The position numbers and the translations under genes are program-made. From Diphasiastrum complanatum (Eukaryota; Streptophyta; Lycopodiopsida; Lycopodiales; Lycopodiaceae), in NCBI GenBank assembly GCA_029204225.1, contig CM055092.1:85978032-86042031 (forward strand): DNA of 64,000 nt, given 5' to 3'. The notes beneath the pieces were generated by a model. It saw only the letters and a list, made by a program, of their open reading frames with translations, made no database searches and was not told the DNA's origin. Each line of letters opens with the position of its first letter. The stretch's first letter is position 1. Shown piece by piece: positions 11,886-54,959 of this stretch.

Positions 11886-11915
11886 GTCTTTTCCATGCCA
11901 AAAGGCATATAAGAC
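11886..11915 (-). promoter_or_regulatory. Conserved 3'-UTR stem-loop of LINE-A1
   Basis: The outer stem is GTCTT/AAGAC and the inner stem ATGCC/GGCAT around a TTTT loop on the sense strand, followed by ATTAATAAAGC and the pyrimidine tail. It is identical in plan to the LINE-A2 hairpin. Confidence 0.75.
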
Positions 11916-12063
11916 TAAGGAAATACATGTCAAGTATGTGGTAACCGTGGAGCGTATAAACAACTCCAAAAAACTGTACTAAAGAAAAAAAGAGACATCT
12001 AGTGCAAGTTAAGATAACTACATAAATGATAATGTCTGTGCATGGTAGTCAAATGTATCCATG

Positions 12064-13346
12064 TCAAGATGCCAGGTCTGTACTGGCGCTGTAGAAGGAT
12101 CTAATGCGAGCTGTAGTATGAGGAAGTGCAGGAGCCCACTGACGTCGCCTGTGAACAGGAGCATGTATAGTGTGTCTCTGTGTAAGAGGTCTAGTAGGGC
12201 GTGTAACTCTTGTGACCGCCTGAGGCTGGGTGGTGCGTCGTCTTTGCATCCTAGGTCTGGGAATGTCGTCGCAATCGTTGTCAGTCATGTCTGCGTCAGG
12301 ACGTGATCTCCGGCGAGAGAAGAAGGATGTAATCTGAGACTGTGTGTCTGGATAGGTGTGTTGAGCTGTCTGACATAGGTCCTGACGCAGGAGGGACATC
12401 TCACGTATCATAAGTGCCACACATCTAGGGTTCTCATATGAGATGAGGGACCGTAATGTAACTGGTGTCTGACGAAAAAGGCAATGATATCGCCCTCTGA
12501 ACTCATAGTAAACTGGACATGTGAAAAGAAAATGCTCCTCTGTCTCAACCATAGATAATGAACATAACTGACAAAGCCGCTCCTCTCGTGGGGTACCCTG
12601 GAAGCGTCCAGTCTTAATCGGCAACTGGTGTGAGGACACTCGGAATTGGCCCAGAATAAATCGGAGCCCATGAAATAGTCCTGAGGTGAGATAGTGTGGC
12701 AAAACTGGAAATCCAATTGTGTCTAGCTCCAGAAAGTGTGTCCTGTAATAGTCGGGTTTGACCTCGAGCTGTCCCTGCCATGTCCGGCTCAGGTATGCTC
12801 TATAGAGAAAGCGTCTGATATACTCATGGGTGCCCGATGGAAGCTCTGTGATAGAAATCCCAAGTGTATCCAGTATCCGGGAGGCCTGAGAGAACCATGA
12901 TAGTTGATGCCCCTGATCATAAAGGTCTCGCGAGGAGGCAAGTGCCGTCTGTGTATCTCTGCTCATTTGTGGGTAATGTCATAATACGCTGAATATATAG
13001 AATAAGTTGGAAGATGGCGGATAGCTGAATGGGAGGGACCGCGAACTCTGTCAGGATAATCTGATGTGGGACAGATGGCTTAGCCCGTATCATCCGAGAT
13101 AGCATGAGAACCTGGAGTCGTGAAATACTGGCCCAATCCGAAGATGTAAGATCCGCACACCATACCTCTGCTGCATATAGGGCAGTGGGAGTAACGAGAG
13201 TATCAAAAAGCTGACATTTACTCGGGGCATCCCGAATAAACCGTCTGAAATAGAAGCGCTCTAACTGGACAAGGGAGGCGTGACCCTTCCCAAATCTGGC
13301 GGAGGTTGCCTGTCGCATGCCAAAGATAGGGCCTGTACAAAGCACG
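12064..13346 (-). pseudogene. LINE-A1 ORF2, C-terminal part
   Basis: Two overlapping frames (12917-13345 and 12064-12966) encode the region after RT: GHASLVQLERFYFRRF, RAKPSVPHQIILTEFA, then the Cys/His motif CQLCSLSMVETEEHF with LFTCP (about 12500-12570), and a basic C-terminus rich in RRR and TRP that stops at 12064. One frameshift near 12930 separates the pieces. The Cys-x2-Cys...His...Cys pattern is typical of the zinc-binding C-terminus of many LINE ORF2 proteins. Confidence 0.85.
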
Positions 13347-13704
13347 TGTTACGAGCTCGTAACCAGTGCCGAACCCTAGAGAACACAGATAGGTCAGATA
13401 CCACAGTCAGGGTCGTGTCCAGCGTACATGACCAACAGGGCAAGACAGTGTGAGTAGTGTGCCCCAGCACGGTCCATAGCCATGGCGGGCCTAACACAGC
13501 CTAGGGACCCTGTCAGCAGGATAGGGCCCCCAGTTGGGTCCCGACGTGCAGTCGGCCACGTCAGTGCCACGTGGCCGACACTTGGCAGTAGCATGCTACC
13601 AGTCCTCACACTGGGCTAGGAGGGGCTTACTCTATATCAGGGAGTAGGCAAGGTTGGGTGGATCAGTTAGTGTTTGCCCTACTGTGGTGTTAGGATCTAT
13701 TACA
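13347..13704 (+). repeat. 5' LTR of Gypsy-2
   Basis: It starts TGTTACGAGC, ends ATCTATTACA, and is identical by eye to 19297-19654. Confidence 0.96.
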
Positions 13705-13705
13705 C

Positions 13706-13719
13706 TGGTATCAGAGCCA
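13706..13719 (+). other. Primer binding site, initiator tRNA-Met type (Gypsy-2)
   Basis: TGGTATCAGAGCCA follows the LTR after one base, as in Gypsy-1. Confidence 0.9.
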
Positions 13720-14506
13720 TCTCCATCCTAGGGAGTTCAGGACAGCAGTAGAGAAAGCTATCAGAAGATAGGAAAGATTTCTCAGATTCTCAGGAAAGGA
13801 TTGAGGAGGAAAATCGCTGTAGGAACAGCTTTCAAATCCTTGAAATTTGCTGGGAATTTACAGTTGTTTGAGGCACAATCCCTTGTAGAAGCTCAGCGCT
13901 GAAAAATCAGGGATTTACCCTTGATTTTTATGTATCAATTGTGGATTTTTGAGCACATTTTAAATAGAAAACGTGGAGCAGGTCCAGCGCTGCCAAATTG
14001 GGTGGAAACTTCGAATTTGGAGTGAAATTTTCTGGAATTTGGAGCGGATCTGAGACAGAATCTTGGGTGCAGGTCCAGCGCTGAAGGTGTTGCTAGAAAA
14101 TCAGATTTTGAGAGGGATTTTGGGTCTCAAAGTAAGCAAAACCAAGTAGCAACACTCCTGGTCAGGCAGCGAGGAAGGTCTTTGGCAGAAACCACAAGTT
14201 TGCAATTGTTTTTGGGTCCTAAAACGGGAATTTTGGAGCAAAAAGTATACACCTCAGACAGCGAGGGAAGGGGCCAAGACGATCAGAAGTTTGTTTCTTT
14301 TTCTTGGTACCTTGATCTCTGATTTTTCCGGACAGCAGATCTGAAAGCAGTGGAGGAAGAGCTGAAAGGGCTTTTCTTGATTCTCTCTGTGGAAGTACAG
14401 TTCTCAGAAAGAGCTAAGTTTTCTTTCCCTCCTTGTACAGTTGTAAATTAGTCTTTTAGACTTTTTTCCCTTCAGAAGTTAAGGTAGCTCTCTTTCAGTT
14501 CCGAAG

Positions 14507-17500
14507 ATGACCACTCCTCAGGGACCTGATCAACCCCCGGAGAGAGGCTTCGACGAACTTGAAATAGAAGCCTTGGCTTGCAGAAAAGGGAAGGAACCCA
14601 TGGAAGTAGAAGAACAGGAACAGTTCGCCGAAGAACTCGACGAACTGGTTACCAAGGAGCAGTTCCTCCAATTGGTAACAGAAGTGGATGAACTGAAGTT
14701 GGCATTAGCCAATTTCAAGTCCAGTGTGGACGACTCGTTCGCTGAACTCAAAAACTTGTTTTTGAGTTCCGCGAAAGGAAGCCCTCCCTCCACTTCTCAG
14801 TTATCCCCTTCTCCACTTCCATCAGTTTCGGGTGAGACTTTACGGTCTGACCCCAGTGTTTTTAAAGATTTAAAGCCTCCTACTTTTAATGGGGAAGAGA
14901 AGGATAGAAATGCAGATATTCTACAAACCTTCCTCAGCAAATGGAAGAACATTCATGCTCTTAAACAGACCCCTGACCATTTGCAAGCAATTGAGGCCAG
15001 TCTTTCTTTAGGGCATATGGCCTATAAGTGGTGGTTAAATCTCCAGGAGACTGGGCAGACTCCCCGGTCATGGAAAGCTTTTGAAGAAGCTTTCCTAAGA
15101 GAATTTCTACCAGAAAATGAACTGGATAGAGCCTGGGAAGCCTGGGAATGAACAGTAATGGATAAATCCCTCATCCAATATATCTCGCAGTATCGAGAAG
15201 CAACTTTAAAGATGAAAAATATGGATGACTATCAGAAAATCAGGGGATTTGTCCGTGGCCTCAAAGATGAATATAAAGTAGAGGTCCAGAGAAACTCGCC
15301 TACTACCCTTGAGCAAGCTCTCAGATATGCTCAAATCTATGATGATTCAGTGGGTAGGAAGAGAGCGAGACAGCAACCACTTTCTGAGCAGCTTCCTCAG
15401 AAAGACTTTCAATTTAAAAAGAAATTTTTAAAAAGAAAGAAAGAAGATAAATTTAAAGGTGAAGCTCCTCAGAAACGCCCTTCACTCATACAGCCCTTAA
15501 AACCAGATGATTTTGAGAAAGCCAAACAAGAACGTTTGTGCTTTGTGTGTATGGGCAAGGGACACACAGTCAGACAGTGTCCCAAGGGGCCTTTCACTAA
15601 AAAAGATAAAAAACAAGTTCATCTTGTTCAGACTGTATGTTTCCCCAGTAACTCAGCAGCTTCCGAGATCAAAGTGTATCATGAAGATCATGAACACTGT
15701 TGCCAGCTCACCTCTGCAATGCTAGCGAGACCCTTCAGCTTTGGGCCGCATGACCTAGTACGTATGCATGGGAAAGTTGGTAACCAGTCAGTAAGAGTCA
15801 TGGTTGATGATGGGGCAACCCATAATTTCATCAACCACAACCTGGTTAAAAAGTTTAAACTACCAGAAGTACCTAGTCAGCATAGGTACATAGTTTCATT
15901 AGCTAAGGGTGAAGATAAAAAAATATGGGAAACTATGGTAAGTAAGTTAAATCTTGGTATTCAGGGGTACCAAGATGAAATAAACTTTCAGATAATGCAC
16001 CTGGATCGAACAGACATTGTTCTCGGGAGAGATTGGCTCTACAGTTTAGGACCTTCCCTCCACAGAAACTATCAGGAGAACACCCTCAGCTTTCAGCATA
16101 AAGGCCGAGAGATCCAGTTGCATGGGGAGCATGATGTCCCCAACAGCCCTATGGTCTGCAGTTCAGAACTCTGTCAGCTAATCGGAGACGAAGACCATCA
16201 GGTATTCTTATGTGACTTTCAGTTTATTCCTGAAGTTTCTATTTCCAGTTCTATTCAGCAGAAAATCAGTAAATTAGAAACTTTATTGTCTAAATTTAAA
16301 GATGTTTTTCCTGAAGATTTGCCACATGGTTTACCACCTAGCAGAGAGGTAGATCATGTAATAAACCTAGTACCAGGTACAGCACCTGTTTCTAAACCTC
16401 CGTATCGGGTCAGCCGAACAGAGGATGAAGAAATAACTAGGCAGTTAACAGACTATCTTGTGAAAGGCCAAATTCAGACCAGTAGTTCACCATGGGCCTC
16501 ACCAGTCCTATTGGTGAAAAAGAAGGAGGGGTCTATGCGTCTTTGTGTAGATTACAGAGCCCTCAATAAAGTCACAATTAAGAATAAATACCCTATGCCT
16601 CGGGCAGACGAGTTGTTTGATCAACTCGACGGGGCTAAGTTTTTCAGCAAAATAGACCTCAGATCGGGATATCATCAAGTCCGTATAAAATCGGAAGATG
16701 TCTCGAAAACAGCTTTTAGGACTCGTCACGGTCATTATGAGTTTAAGGTGATGCCATTTGGGCTCACAAATGCTCCAGCTACCTTTATGACCTTGATGAA
16801 TAGTGTCCTCAGACCATACTTGGGTAAGTTTGTAGTCGTATTTTTAGATGACATCCTCGTCTACAGCAAAACGAGGAAGGAGCATCTAAAACACCTCACA
16901 AAGGTGTTTCGACTGCTCAGAAAGCATAAGCTTTATGCTAAACAATCCAAGTGTGAATTCTTCGTTGAAGAAGTAGCATATTTGGGTCACATTATCTCTT
17001 CAGATGGGATTAAGATGGACCCAAATAAGGTTAAAGCCATACTCAGTTGGCTGAGACCTCAGAATATTTTGGAACTTCAAATCTTTCTTGGTCTGGCGGG
17101 ATATTACAGACGATTTGTCAAGGAATATGCTCAGATAGCAGTCCCTATGACAAATCTTCTTAAGGGGAAGGGAAAGGAGTTCATTTGGGAGTCTGCACAA
17201 CAGGAGAGCTTTGATGCTCTCAAAACAGCCTTAGCTACAGCACCAGTCTTAAAAGTCGTCGACCCCAATCAGCCATTTGTGGTCGAAACAGATGCTAGCG
17301 ACTTTGCAGTAGGCGCTGTGCTAACTCAGGGTGGACGACCAGTTGCGTTCGAGAGTAAAAAACTCGAGCCAGCTCAGACTAGGTACAGTGCCTATGAAAA
17401 GGAACTCTTTTCTATAGTCCATGCCCTTAAGACTTGGAGGCATTATTTGTATGGTGCCAACTTTGAGGTCCTGACAGACCATGAGAGTCTCAGATACCTT

Positions 17501-19285
17501 TGCAATCAACCTGAGCTTAGAGGTCGGAAAGCTCGTTGGGCAGAGTTGATGCAAGAGTTTGACATGTCTATCAGATATAGGCGTGGAAAATTCAATACAG
17601 TAGCAGATGCCCTTAGCAGAATGCCTATGATAAACGAGCTGAGTTTTACTCAGATTCGTAATGAGTTACTCGAGTCCTTGAGAGGGAAATGCCAGCATGA
17701 TGCATTCTTCTCTATTATCTAGAACTCAGTCCAGAACAGACAGTTACAGACTCCAGAACCAGTTCCCGGGGCTGGTGCCAGTTCATCCAAGAATACGGCA
17801 GCTTCCGTTGAGGATGATGATGAGTCCGAGTATACGTCATCAGATGACGTTGAGGATTCTGAGCATGTATTACCCAAGCAAACCCCAGTGGTTGAGGGTC
17901 AGTTGACTCAAGGATTCAAATGGAAACAGTATTCCATTCAGGATGAGTACTTGCTCTATAGAGATAGAGTATGTGTCCCCAATTCAAAGGATTATAGGCA
18001 GTAGGTCCTATATGAATGTCATGACAATCCTAGCGCGGGACACCCAGGCATACAGAAGACCTATGAGCTTCTTCGTAGGCAATTTTTCTGGCCCAGTATG
18101 AAAAAGGACGTCCACCAGTATGTAACCAGTTGCCAGAAATGTCAAGTAAATAAAGCAGAGCGTTTAAAGGCAGGAGGGTTGTTGCATCCCTTAGAAATAC
18201 CAGCTGGTAAATGGGAGAGTATCTCCATGGATTTTATAGTAGGCCTGCCTAAAACCCAAAAGGGTAATGACGCTATATGGGTCACAGTTGACCGTCTGAC
18301 CAAAATGGCTCATTTTATTCCGACCAAAACAACCGTTAGAGCTCCAGAGTTAGCGAGGTTGTTTGTAGACGGGCTATTTAAATTGTACGGTCTACCTTCC
18401 GGCATAGTCAGCGACCGGGACAGTAAGTTTACTGGAAATTTTTGGAAGGCAGTATTCCATCATCTCCATACTAAACTTAATATGAGTACCACCGACCATC
18501 CACAGACGGACGGTCAAACAGAAAGGGTAAATCAAGTGCTGGAGGATATGCTTCGTGCATACGTCAGCAAGAGGCAGACTAATTGGGAGGAGTATCTCTC
18601 GATATTAGAGTTTGCTTACAACAGTACCAAACATTCAGCTACGGGATACAGCCCATTTATGCTGATGTACGGTTTTCAGCCACGCTCACCCACAGCTGTA
18701 GGGTTTAAACAAGAAAAAGTTGAAGCAGCCAGAAACTTTTTAGAAGACCTAAACCAGATGATAGAACATGCTAAGCGTAGCATTAGACAATCCCAGGATC
18801 GAGCCAGGCATTATGCAGATCCACACAGACGGGATGTGCAGTTCTCCATTGGTGAGAAAGTCTACTTGAGAGTCCCAGTTGACTCTAAAACCCTCAAATC
18901 AGGAGTGTGTGCTAAGTTGTCTCCAAGGTATTGTGGTCCCTTTACCATCAGTAGGAGACTAGGCGAGGTCACCTATGAACTAGAACTCCCACACAGCAGT
19001 AAGGTTTTTCCAGTCTTTCATGTAAGTCAGTTACGAAAAGCCTTAACCAGATCAGATAATCTGGTAGGGGACAGTGTTCTAGTTCTCCCATTGGATCCTC
19101 AACAACCTCCACATGAACCAGAGGAGATTCTTGATAGTAGAGAGACGCAGACTCGTCATACTCTATACCGAGAATATCTGGTTAAGTGGAATGATCAGCC
19201 TGTTGAGAATGCCACTTGGGAAAGAGGCAGCGTCCTTCGCAAGATTTTTCCAGACTTTGTCTTAGAGGACCAAGACGGTTCTTAA
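14507..19285 (+). pseudogene. Gypsy-2 gag-pol, one frame with three stops
   Basis: From ATG 14507 to the stop at 19283-19285 a single frame of 1593 codons covers the whole polyprotein. Stops interrupt it at 15149 (TGA), 17720 (TAG) and 18002 (TAG). Domains by residue: gag 1-340; zinc knuckle [14 protein letters not shown] near 345; protease VDDGATHNF near 432, with Asp where Ser/Thr is usual; RT with FLDDILVYS near 779; RNase H VETDASDF near 927; integrase zinc region (C-x2-C in SCQKCQ) near 1205 and catalytic region from MDFIVGLP near 1241; chromodomain EYLVKWNDQP near 1555. Sister copies have sense codons at the stops: CGA (Arg) in Gypsy-4 for the first, TGG (Trp) and CAG (Gln) in Gypsy-1 for the others. 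All three are transitions. Confidence 0.95.
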
Positions 19286-19296
19286 GGGGGAGGGAG
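19284..19296 (+). other. Polypurine tract of Gypsy-2
   Basis: AAGGGGGAGGGAG overlaps the end of pol and directly precedes the 3' LTR. Confidence 0.8.
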
Positions 19297-19654
19297 TGTT
19301 ACGAGCTCGTAACCAGTGCCGAACCCTAGAGAACACAGATAGGTCAGATACCACAGTCAGGGTCGTGTCCAGCGTACATGACCAACAGGGCAAGACAGTG
19401 TGAGTAGTGTGCCCCAGCACGGTCCATAGCCATGGCGGGCCTAACACAGCCTAGGGACCCTGTCAGCAGGATAGGGCCCCCAGTTGGGTCCCGACGTGCA
19501 GTCGGCCACGTCAGTGCCACGTGGCCGACACTTGGCAGTAGCATGCTACCAGTCCTCACACTGGGCTAGGAGGGGCTTACTCTATATCAGGGAGTAGGCA
19601 AGGTTGGGTGGATCAGTTAGTGTTTGCCCTACTGTGGTGTTAGGATCTATTACA
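19297..19654 (+). repeat. 3' LTR of Gypsy-2
   Basis: It is identical by eye to the 5' LTR (13347-13704) and is followed by the second TSD copy GCACG. Confidence 0.96.
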
Positions 19655-21990
19655 GCACGCCAAGGTAAGTGTAAGAAGATACGACCTCCAAGGGTTGCCC
19701 ATCAAAGATGAGTTCCTGGCGCTGCATAAAAGCTCTCGATGTGTTGAAAACCATAACTTTGGTTTTCAATATGTTAACCCCCAATCCCCATCTACTGCAG
19801 AAGGCATGAAGACTGTCTAGCTGTCGCTGTAATCCCTCTCTGGAAGAAGATAGGAGGACCACGTCATCTGCATATAAAAGTATAGCAATCAAGATGCTCC
19901 CAAGCCTGCAACCTGTGCCACCGCATCCCTCAATAACTCTCTCAAACTCGTCAATATATAGTCCAAACAGGGTTGGGGATAGAGAACAACCCTGTTTCAT
20001 GCCAATAGTGCTCCAGATGTGGTCTGAGATGCCGGTATCACTCCGAAAACAGCCAAGGACTCTCTCGTATAGTGCCATCACTGCCAAGATCATGTCAGTA
20101 GAAAAACCAAGATCACGTAGACGCTGAATGAGAAGGGATCGTGGAACAGAGTCGAAGGCTTTCCTGAAGTCAACAAAACAACAATAGACCCGTTCTCTTC
20201 TGTGTCTAGCCTCCTCAATAATGGCCCGAAGGGTGAAGATATGATCTGTGGTGGAGTATTGTGCTCTGAAACCTGCATGGCCCAATGCATGTAATCTCCT
20301 AGACTCTGCCTCAGAACTGACTGCTGACTGGAGGATAGTGCCATATAACTTAGCAATGATATGTCCAATCATAATGGTGCGATAGTTACCAGGGTCCATG
20401 GGGTCACCAGTTTTATGAATGGGGTGGATGATGTTGGTGCATTAGGAGGAAGAAAAGCCGGAGACAACTGCTCGATTAAGCAAAGTGGCTAGGATCGGTG
20501 AAAGTGTATCTGCAGCATGGATTAATAGTTCGGATTCAAGGTCGTCAATATCACGGGTGCGACGGGTTTTCAGTCTTTTGATGGCGGTCAGGACCATGTC
20601 CCGGGTGAAGAAAGTGAAAGTAGTCGGTCGGGGAGAAATGGAGATGGGTGTGTCCGTGGGTGCAGTATATAAGGTAGTGGCATATGTAGTCCAGGTATGG
20701 AGGTCAGTGAGGGGAGGAGATGGGATACGGGGGATGAATTCCTCCAGAAGGCACCGGAGGAGGAACTGCAAAGGGAATCGACTAAGCTTTTCCCTTTTTG
20801 AGTTTCATACGTTCGTTTCTTCCGTCGGAGGGCATAATGGAAAGATCGACGAGCTGCAGGAAGAAGGTATGTATTATGCAATCTAGCTTGGGTGACTTGG
20901 AGATGGAGGATACGACACTCGGCGTCAACCAGGGAGGTCGGATAGGGTGTGACGGAGTGGGTGGGCGTCGATGTGGTTTGGAGGGAAAGGAAAATGATGC
21001 AGCGGTATGTAGTGACGTGGTAAGGAAGATAGCTTGTGTTTCCAACGATGTGTGGTGGGGAAAATGACAAAGAAATGAACTGACGGCCTCCTGGTATGTC
21101 TTGATGTGAGAGCGATCAAAAGTGTATTTGGGTGCACGAGAGATGGATGGAATAATGAGTGGTTGGGTAGTCGGGATGGAGTCCATACTGAAAGATAGGA
21201 AGGAGTGATCGGAAAGGGTAGTGGGAAGAATGTGGAAATCAGATATAAGTGGGATAAAAGCTGGTGACCCCATGAGATAGTCGACAACACTGTGTGTCCT
21301 CCGCTATGTGGATGGCAAGTGAATCTGCTAGAATGTGGCCAGCAAGCCAAGCCATTGTAAATGGCCAACTCGTGAGCCTCACCCATCTGTAGAAGGTACT
21401 CTCCATAACTTGTGATAGGGCCCATCATATCCTCTGAGCTCCTAGTGATGCCAATGTCCTCACAATCAATAGCTCGTGTATGTAATATGTCATCAGTGTC
21501 ATGGAAATCCACCTGTCTGGTAGCAGTCCTGGCATTAAAGTCGCCAGTGAGAAGGACATAACCCCGATCTGTAAATCTGACAATGTCTGCGGAGAGATCA
21601 GTATAAGGAGAGCCGGATCCGTTTGCAAAGGAGGAGGACTCTGGAGGGAAGTAGCAGGCAGCAATGAAGATATCCCTATCCAAACCGATAGCTCGCCCAA
21701 TGATATGAGCCCATATGTATCGTGCCTGTGCATCATGTCGGAGAAACTCTATAACTGGTTGTAGTGACTCTCGATAAAGACATGCAACTCCACTCGAACC
21801 TCTGCCACTCGCTGATCGAGTCTCTGTCCTATAAACTGAATCCCATCTGTAACCTGCAAATGTGGGTAGTCCTCTCTCTGGGCTCTCATGTGTCTCCATA
21901 AAAAATAATATATCTCTGTTTGTGATGAAGTCGGTAAGATCTCCAGCCGTGGATGATGAGTGTATGCCATTACAGTTCCATATTCCAAGA
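19655..21990 (-). pseudogene. LINE-A1 ORF2, endonuclease and RT part
   Basis: The minus strand encodes, from high to low coordinates, an APE-type endonuclease (LGIWNCNG near 21980, METHESPE, LLTGDFNART near 21540, SDHSF) and an RT (GNYRTIMIGHIIAKLYGTIL, AGFRAQYSTTDHIF, FVDFRKAFDSVPR, GMKQGCSLSP, LLYADDVVLL, KTKVMVFN, YTYLGVL). Several frameshifts break it (near 21300, 21000-20780 and 20440), so no full protein is made. No ATG aligned with the ORF2 start of LINE-B1 was seen. Gypsy-2 interrupts it at 19654. Confidence 0.88.
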
Positions 21991-22179
21991 TGTAGGTGGT
22001 GTGGAGGGGGTCTCGGGATGCTCCCATTCCCGGGGACCCCAATCTCCTATAGGTTGTTTCCGGATGCAGTACCATCGAGGTACCGAACAACTCCATCACG
22101 ATAGATCACTCGTCTTCCGGTCGCTTTGGCGGTTTGGAGTGCTTGGCGTCTCTCTTCAACTTGGATATAGGTAAGGTCA

Positions 22180-22942
22180 TCATCCATGAATATTTTGGTG
22201 TCTCAATTTGGTTCTTTTCCGCAAGGTTGCCTTACGATATGTATGTGACGTGAAGCGGAGGACCAAGGTAGCGGTGTCTTTTCTAGTACGCCATGCTGTA
22301 TCCAAACCATTTGCATTGTGTCCTAGGGTAGTGCATAAAAATCTTTTTGCTTCGTCAATGGCATTTTGGGTGTCCACGATGCCTCGTACCCTAATATTGA
22401 GTGCCTTGGAATCTCGAAGTTTCTCTTCCGTAAGAGTAGCGGAAATGAATGATGAAAAAGGGGGAGACTTACTTCCGTCATCGGCTGTCCAAGGTGGATT
22501 GGTAGCTTTGTTCTTGGTGATGATAGAAGCCCATGTTTTGGTCGATTCTTTGTGTTGGCTCAGTCGTTGTTCCAGATCTTGAATCTTCATCTTTGTCTCT
22601 TCTTCTGGCTGGGAAGCATATTTATTTTCCATTTCTGTCCGGAGCTGTTGGTTCTCTGTGCGTAGGTGGATGATTTCCAGTTTCAGAGTTCGCACATCTG
22701 CCTTCAGTTCTTTCAGTTGGTAGGCTAGGAAATTCTCAAAGGATTTGGAGGTGGTGTAGTCGGCATGAGACAAGAAGGGGGTGTCTGGAGCAGCGCTGGT
22801 AGAGATGGGAGTCGAAGGGACAGGGGATGAGGGAGGGCTCGAGTGGGATTGCTGTTGCGCAGCAGTGGGGGCAGGTGTTTGTTGCGTAGCAGGAGGGACC
22901 TGTTGCTCAGTAGCAGGATGGTCTGTGGAGGGTGAGTGGAGC
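22180..22942 (-). pseudogene. LINE-A1 ORF1, 5'-truncated
   Basis: The minus-strand frame has a Pro/Gln/Ser-rich N-part, the conserved segment TPFLSHADYTTSKSFENFLA, a coiled coil (LKADVRTLKLEIIHLRTENQ; about 22570-22740) and an RRM-like part (ALNIRVRGI). This layout resembles L1-type ORF1 RNA-binding proteins. The start is lost: upstream of about 22942 the frame runs into LINE-B2 sequence, whereas the sister ORF1 in LINE-A4 begins MARKTRGSP. The frame ends about 190 bp before the ORF2 coding sequence. Confidence 0.8.
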
Positions 22943-23305
22943 ATCTGGTAGCAGAGTCTGTATATAATATGTGGAGCAGAATCTCTCCGTATGAACAAGA
23001 GAAGTGTGCCCCTTACGGAGTCTGGTGAGGGCTGCCGGTCGGAATGTGAGTAGCGGACCAAAGAAAAGTACTCCCAAATAAGTGTAAGAGGTCACAATCT
23101 CAATCGGCAACCATCATAATAGAAGGTCACACTCTCATATGTTGTCTATTGGTGTTGAACACCATAATCTTGCTCTTCTTAGTATTAACTGTCAATCCCC
23201 AAAGCTGACAGAAGTGATGTAAAGCAGAGGGGTGTCTCTGTAAGCCAGCTGCAGAGGATGAGAACCACATCATTAGCGTATAGGAGAATGGGGATAATAA
23301 TATCT

Positions 23306-23310
<5 letters not shown>
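22943..23310 (-). pseudogene. LINE-B2: RT fragment joined to LINE-A1
   Basis: The minus strand matches LINE-B1 ORF2 (27860-28215): WGLTVNTKKSKIMVFNTNRQ, IEIVTSYTYLGVLF, RLRKGHTSLVH. A shift lies near 23110. The match begins at TCTGC next to the (GA)n tract and stops abruptly after CTACCAGATGC, where LINE-A-type ORF1 sequence begins. No continuation of LINE-B2 was found beyond the 3' end of LINE-A1. It is either a host copy cut by LINE-A1 or the 5' part of a chimeric insertion. Confidence 0.85.

Positions 23311-23399
<89 letters not shown>
23311..23399 (-). repeat. (GA)n/(TC)n microsatellite at the 5' end of LINE-B2/A1
   Basis: An uninterrupted GA run of 89 bp abuts the 5' end of the LINE-B2 piece; on the LINE sense strand it reads TC. 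It ends 24 bp before MLO exon A. Confidence 0.95.
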
Positions 23400-23401
<2 letters not shown>

Positions 23402-23423
23402 CTTATATTTTCATTGTTGACAG

Positions 23424-54942
<31,519 letters not shown>

Positions 54943-54959
54943 CCCCCCCCCCCCAAAGA

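Larger units (their letters stand above)
13347..19654 (+). mobile_element. Gypsy-2: recent Ty3/Gypsy chromovirus insertion
   Basis: This is a complete 6.3-kb element. The two 358-bp LTRs are identical by eye, and a perfect 5-bp TSD GCACG flanks it (13342-13346 and 19655-19659). It has a tRNA-Met primer site, a single-frame gag-pol and a purine tract. It sits inside LINE-A1 ORF2. The order is gag, protease, RT, RNase H, integrase, chromodomain, as in plant chromoviruses. Identical LTRs mean a recent insertion, yet three in-frame stops interrupt the coding region. Confidence 0.97.
11857..22942 (-). mobile_element. LINE-A1, split by Gypsy-2
   Basis: The sense strand is minus. The LINE occupies 19655-22942 (ORF1, endonuclease, RT) and 11857-13346 (post-RT region and 3' UTR), with Gypsy-2 between. 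Removing Gypsy-2 and one copy of its TSD GCACG restores the ORF2 frame exactly: SYTYLGVL runs into CTGPIFGM, as in the sister copies (YTYLGVLFSGP in LINE-B1). The 5' end at 22942 joins a piece of a different LINE (LINE-B2), so ORF1 lacks its start. The 3' end has the conserved stem-loop and a CTTTCTTTCTTCTCTC-type tail. Confidence 0.92.

Noticed and set aside
1-23423. Search for upstream MLO exons.
   Set aside because: No segment with the expected N-terminal motifs and splice borders was found; the exons probably lie before the window.
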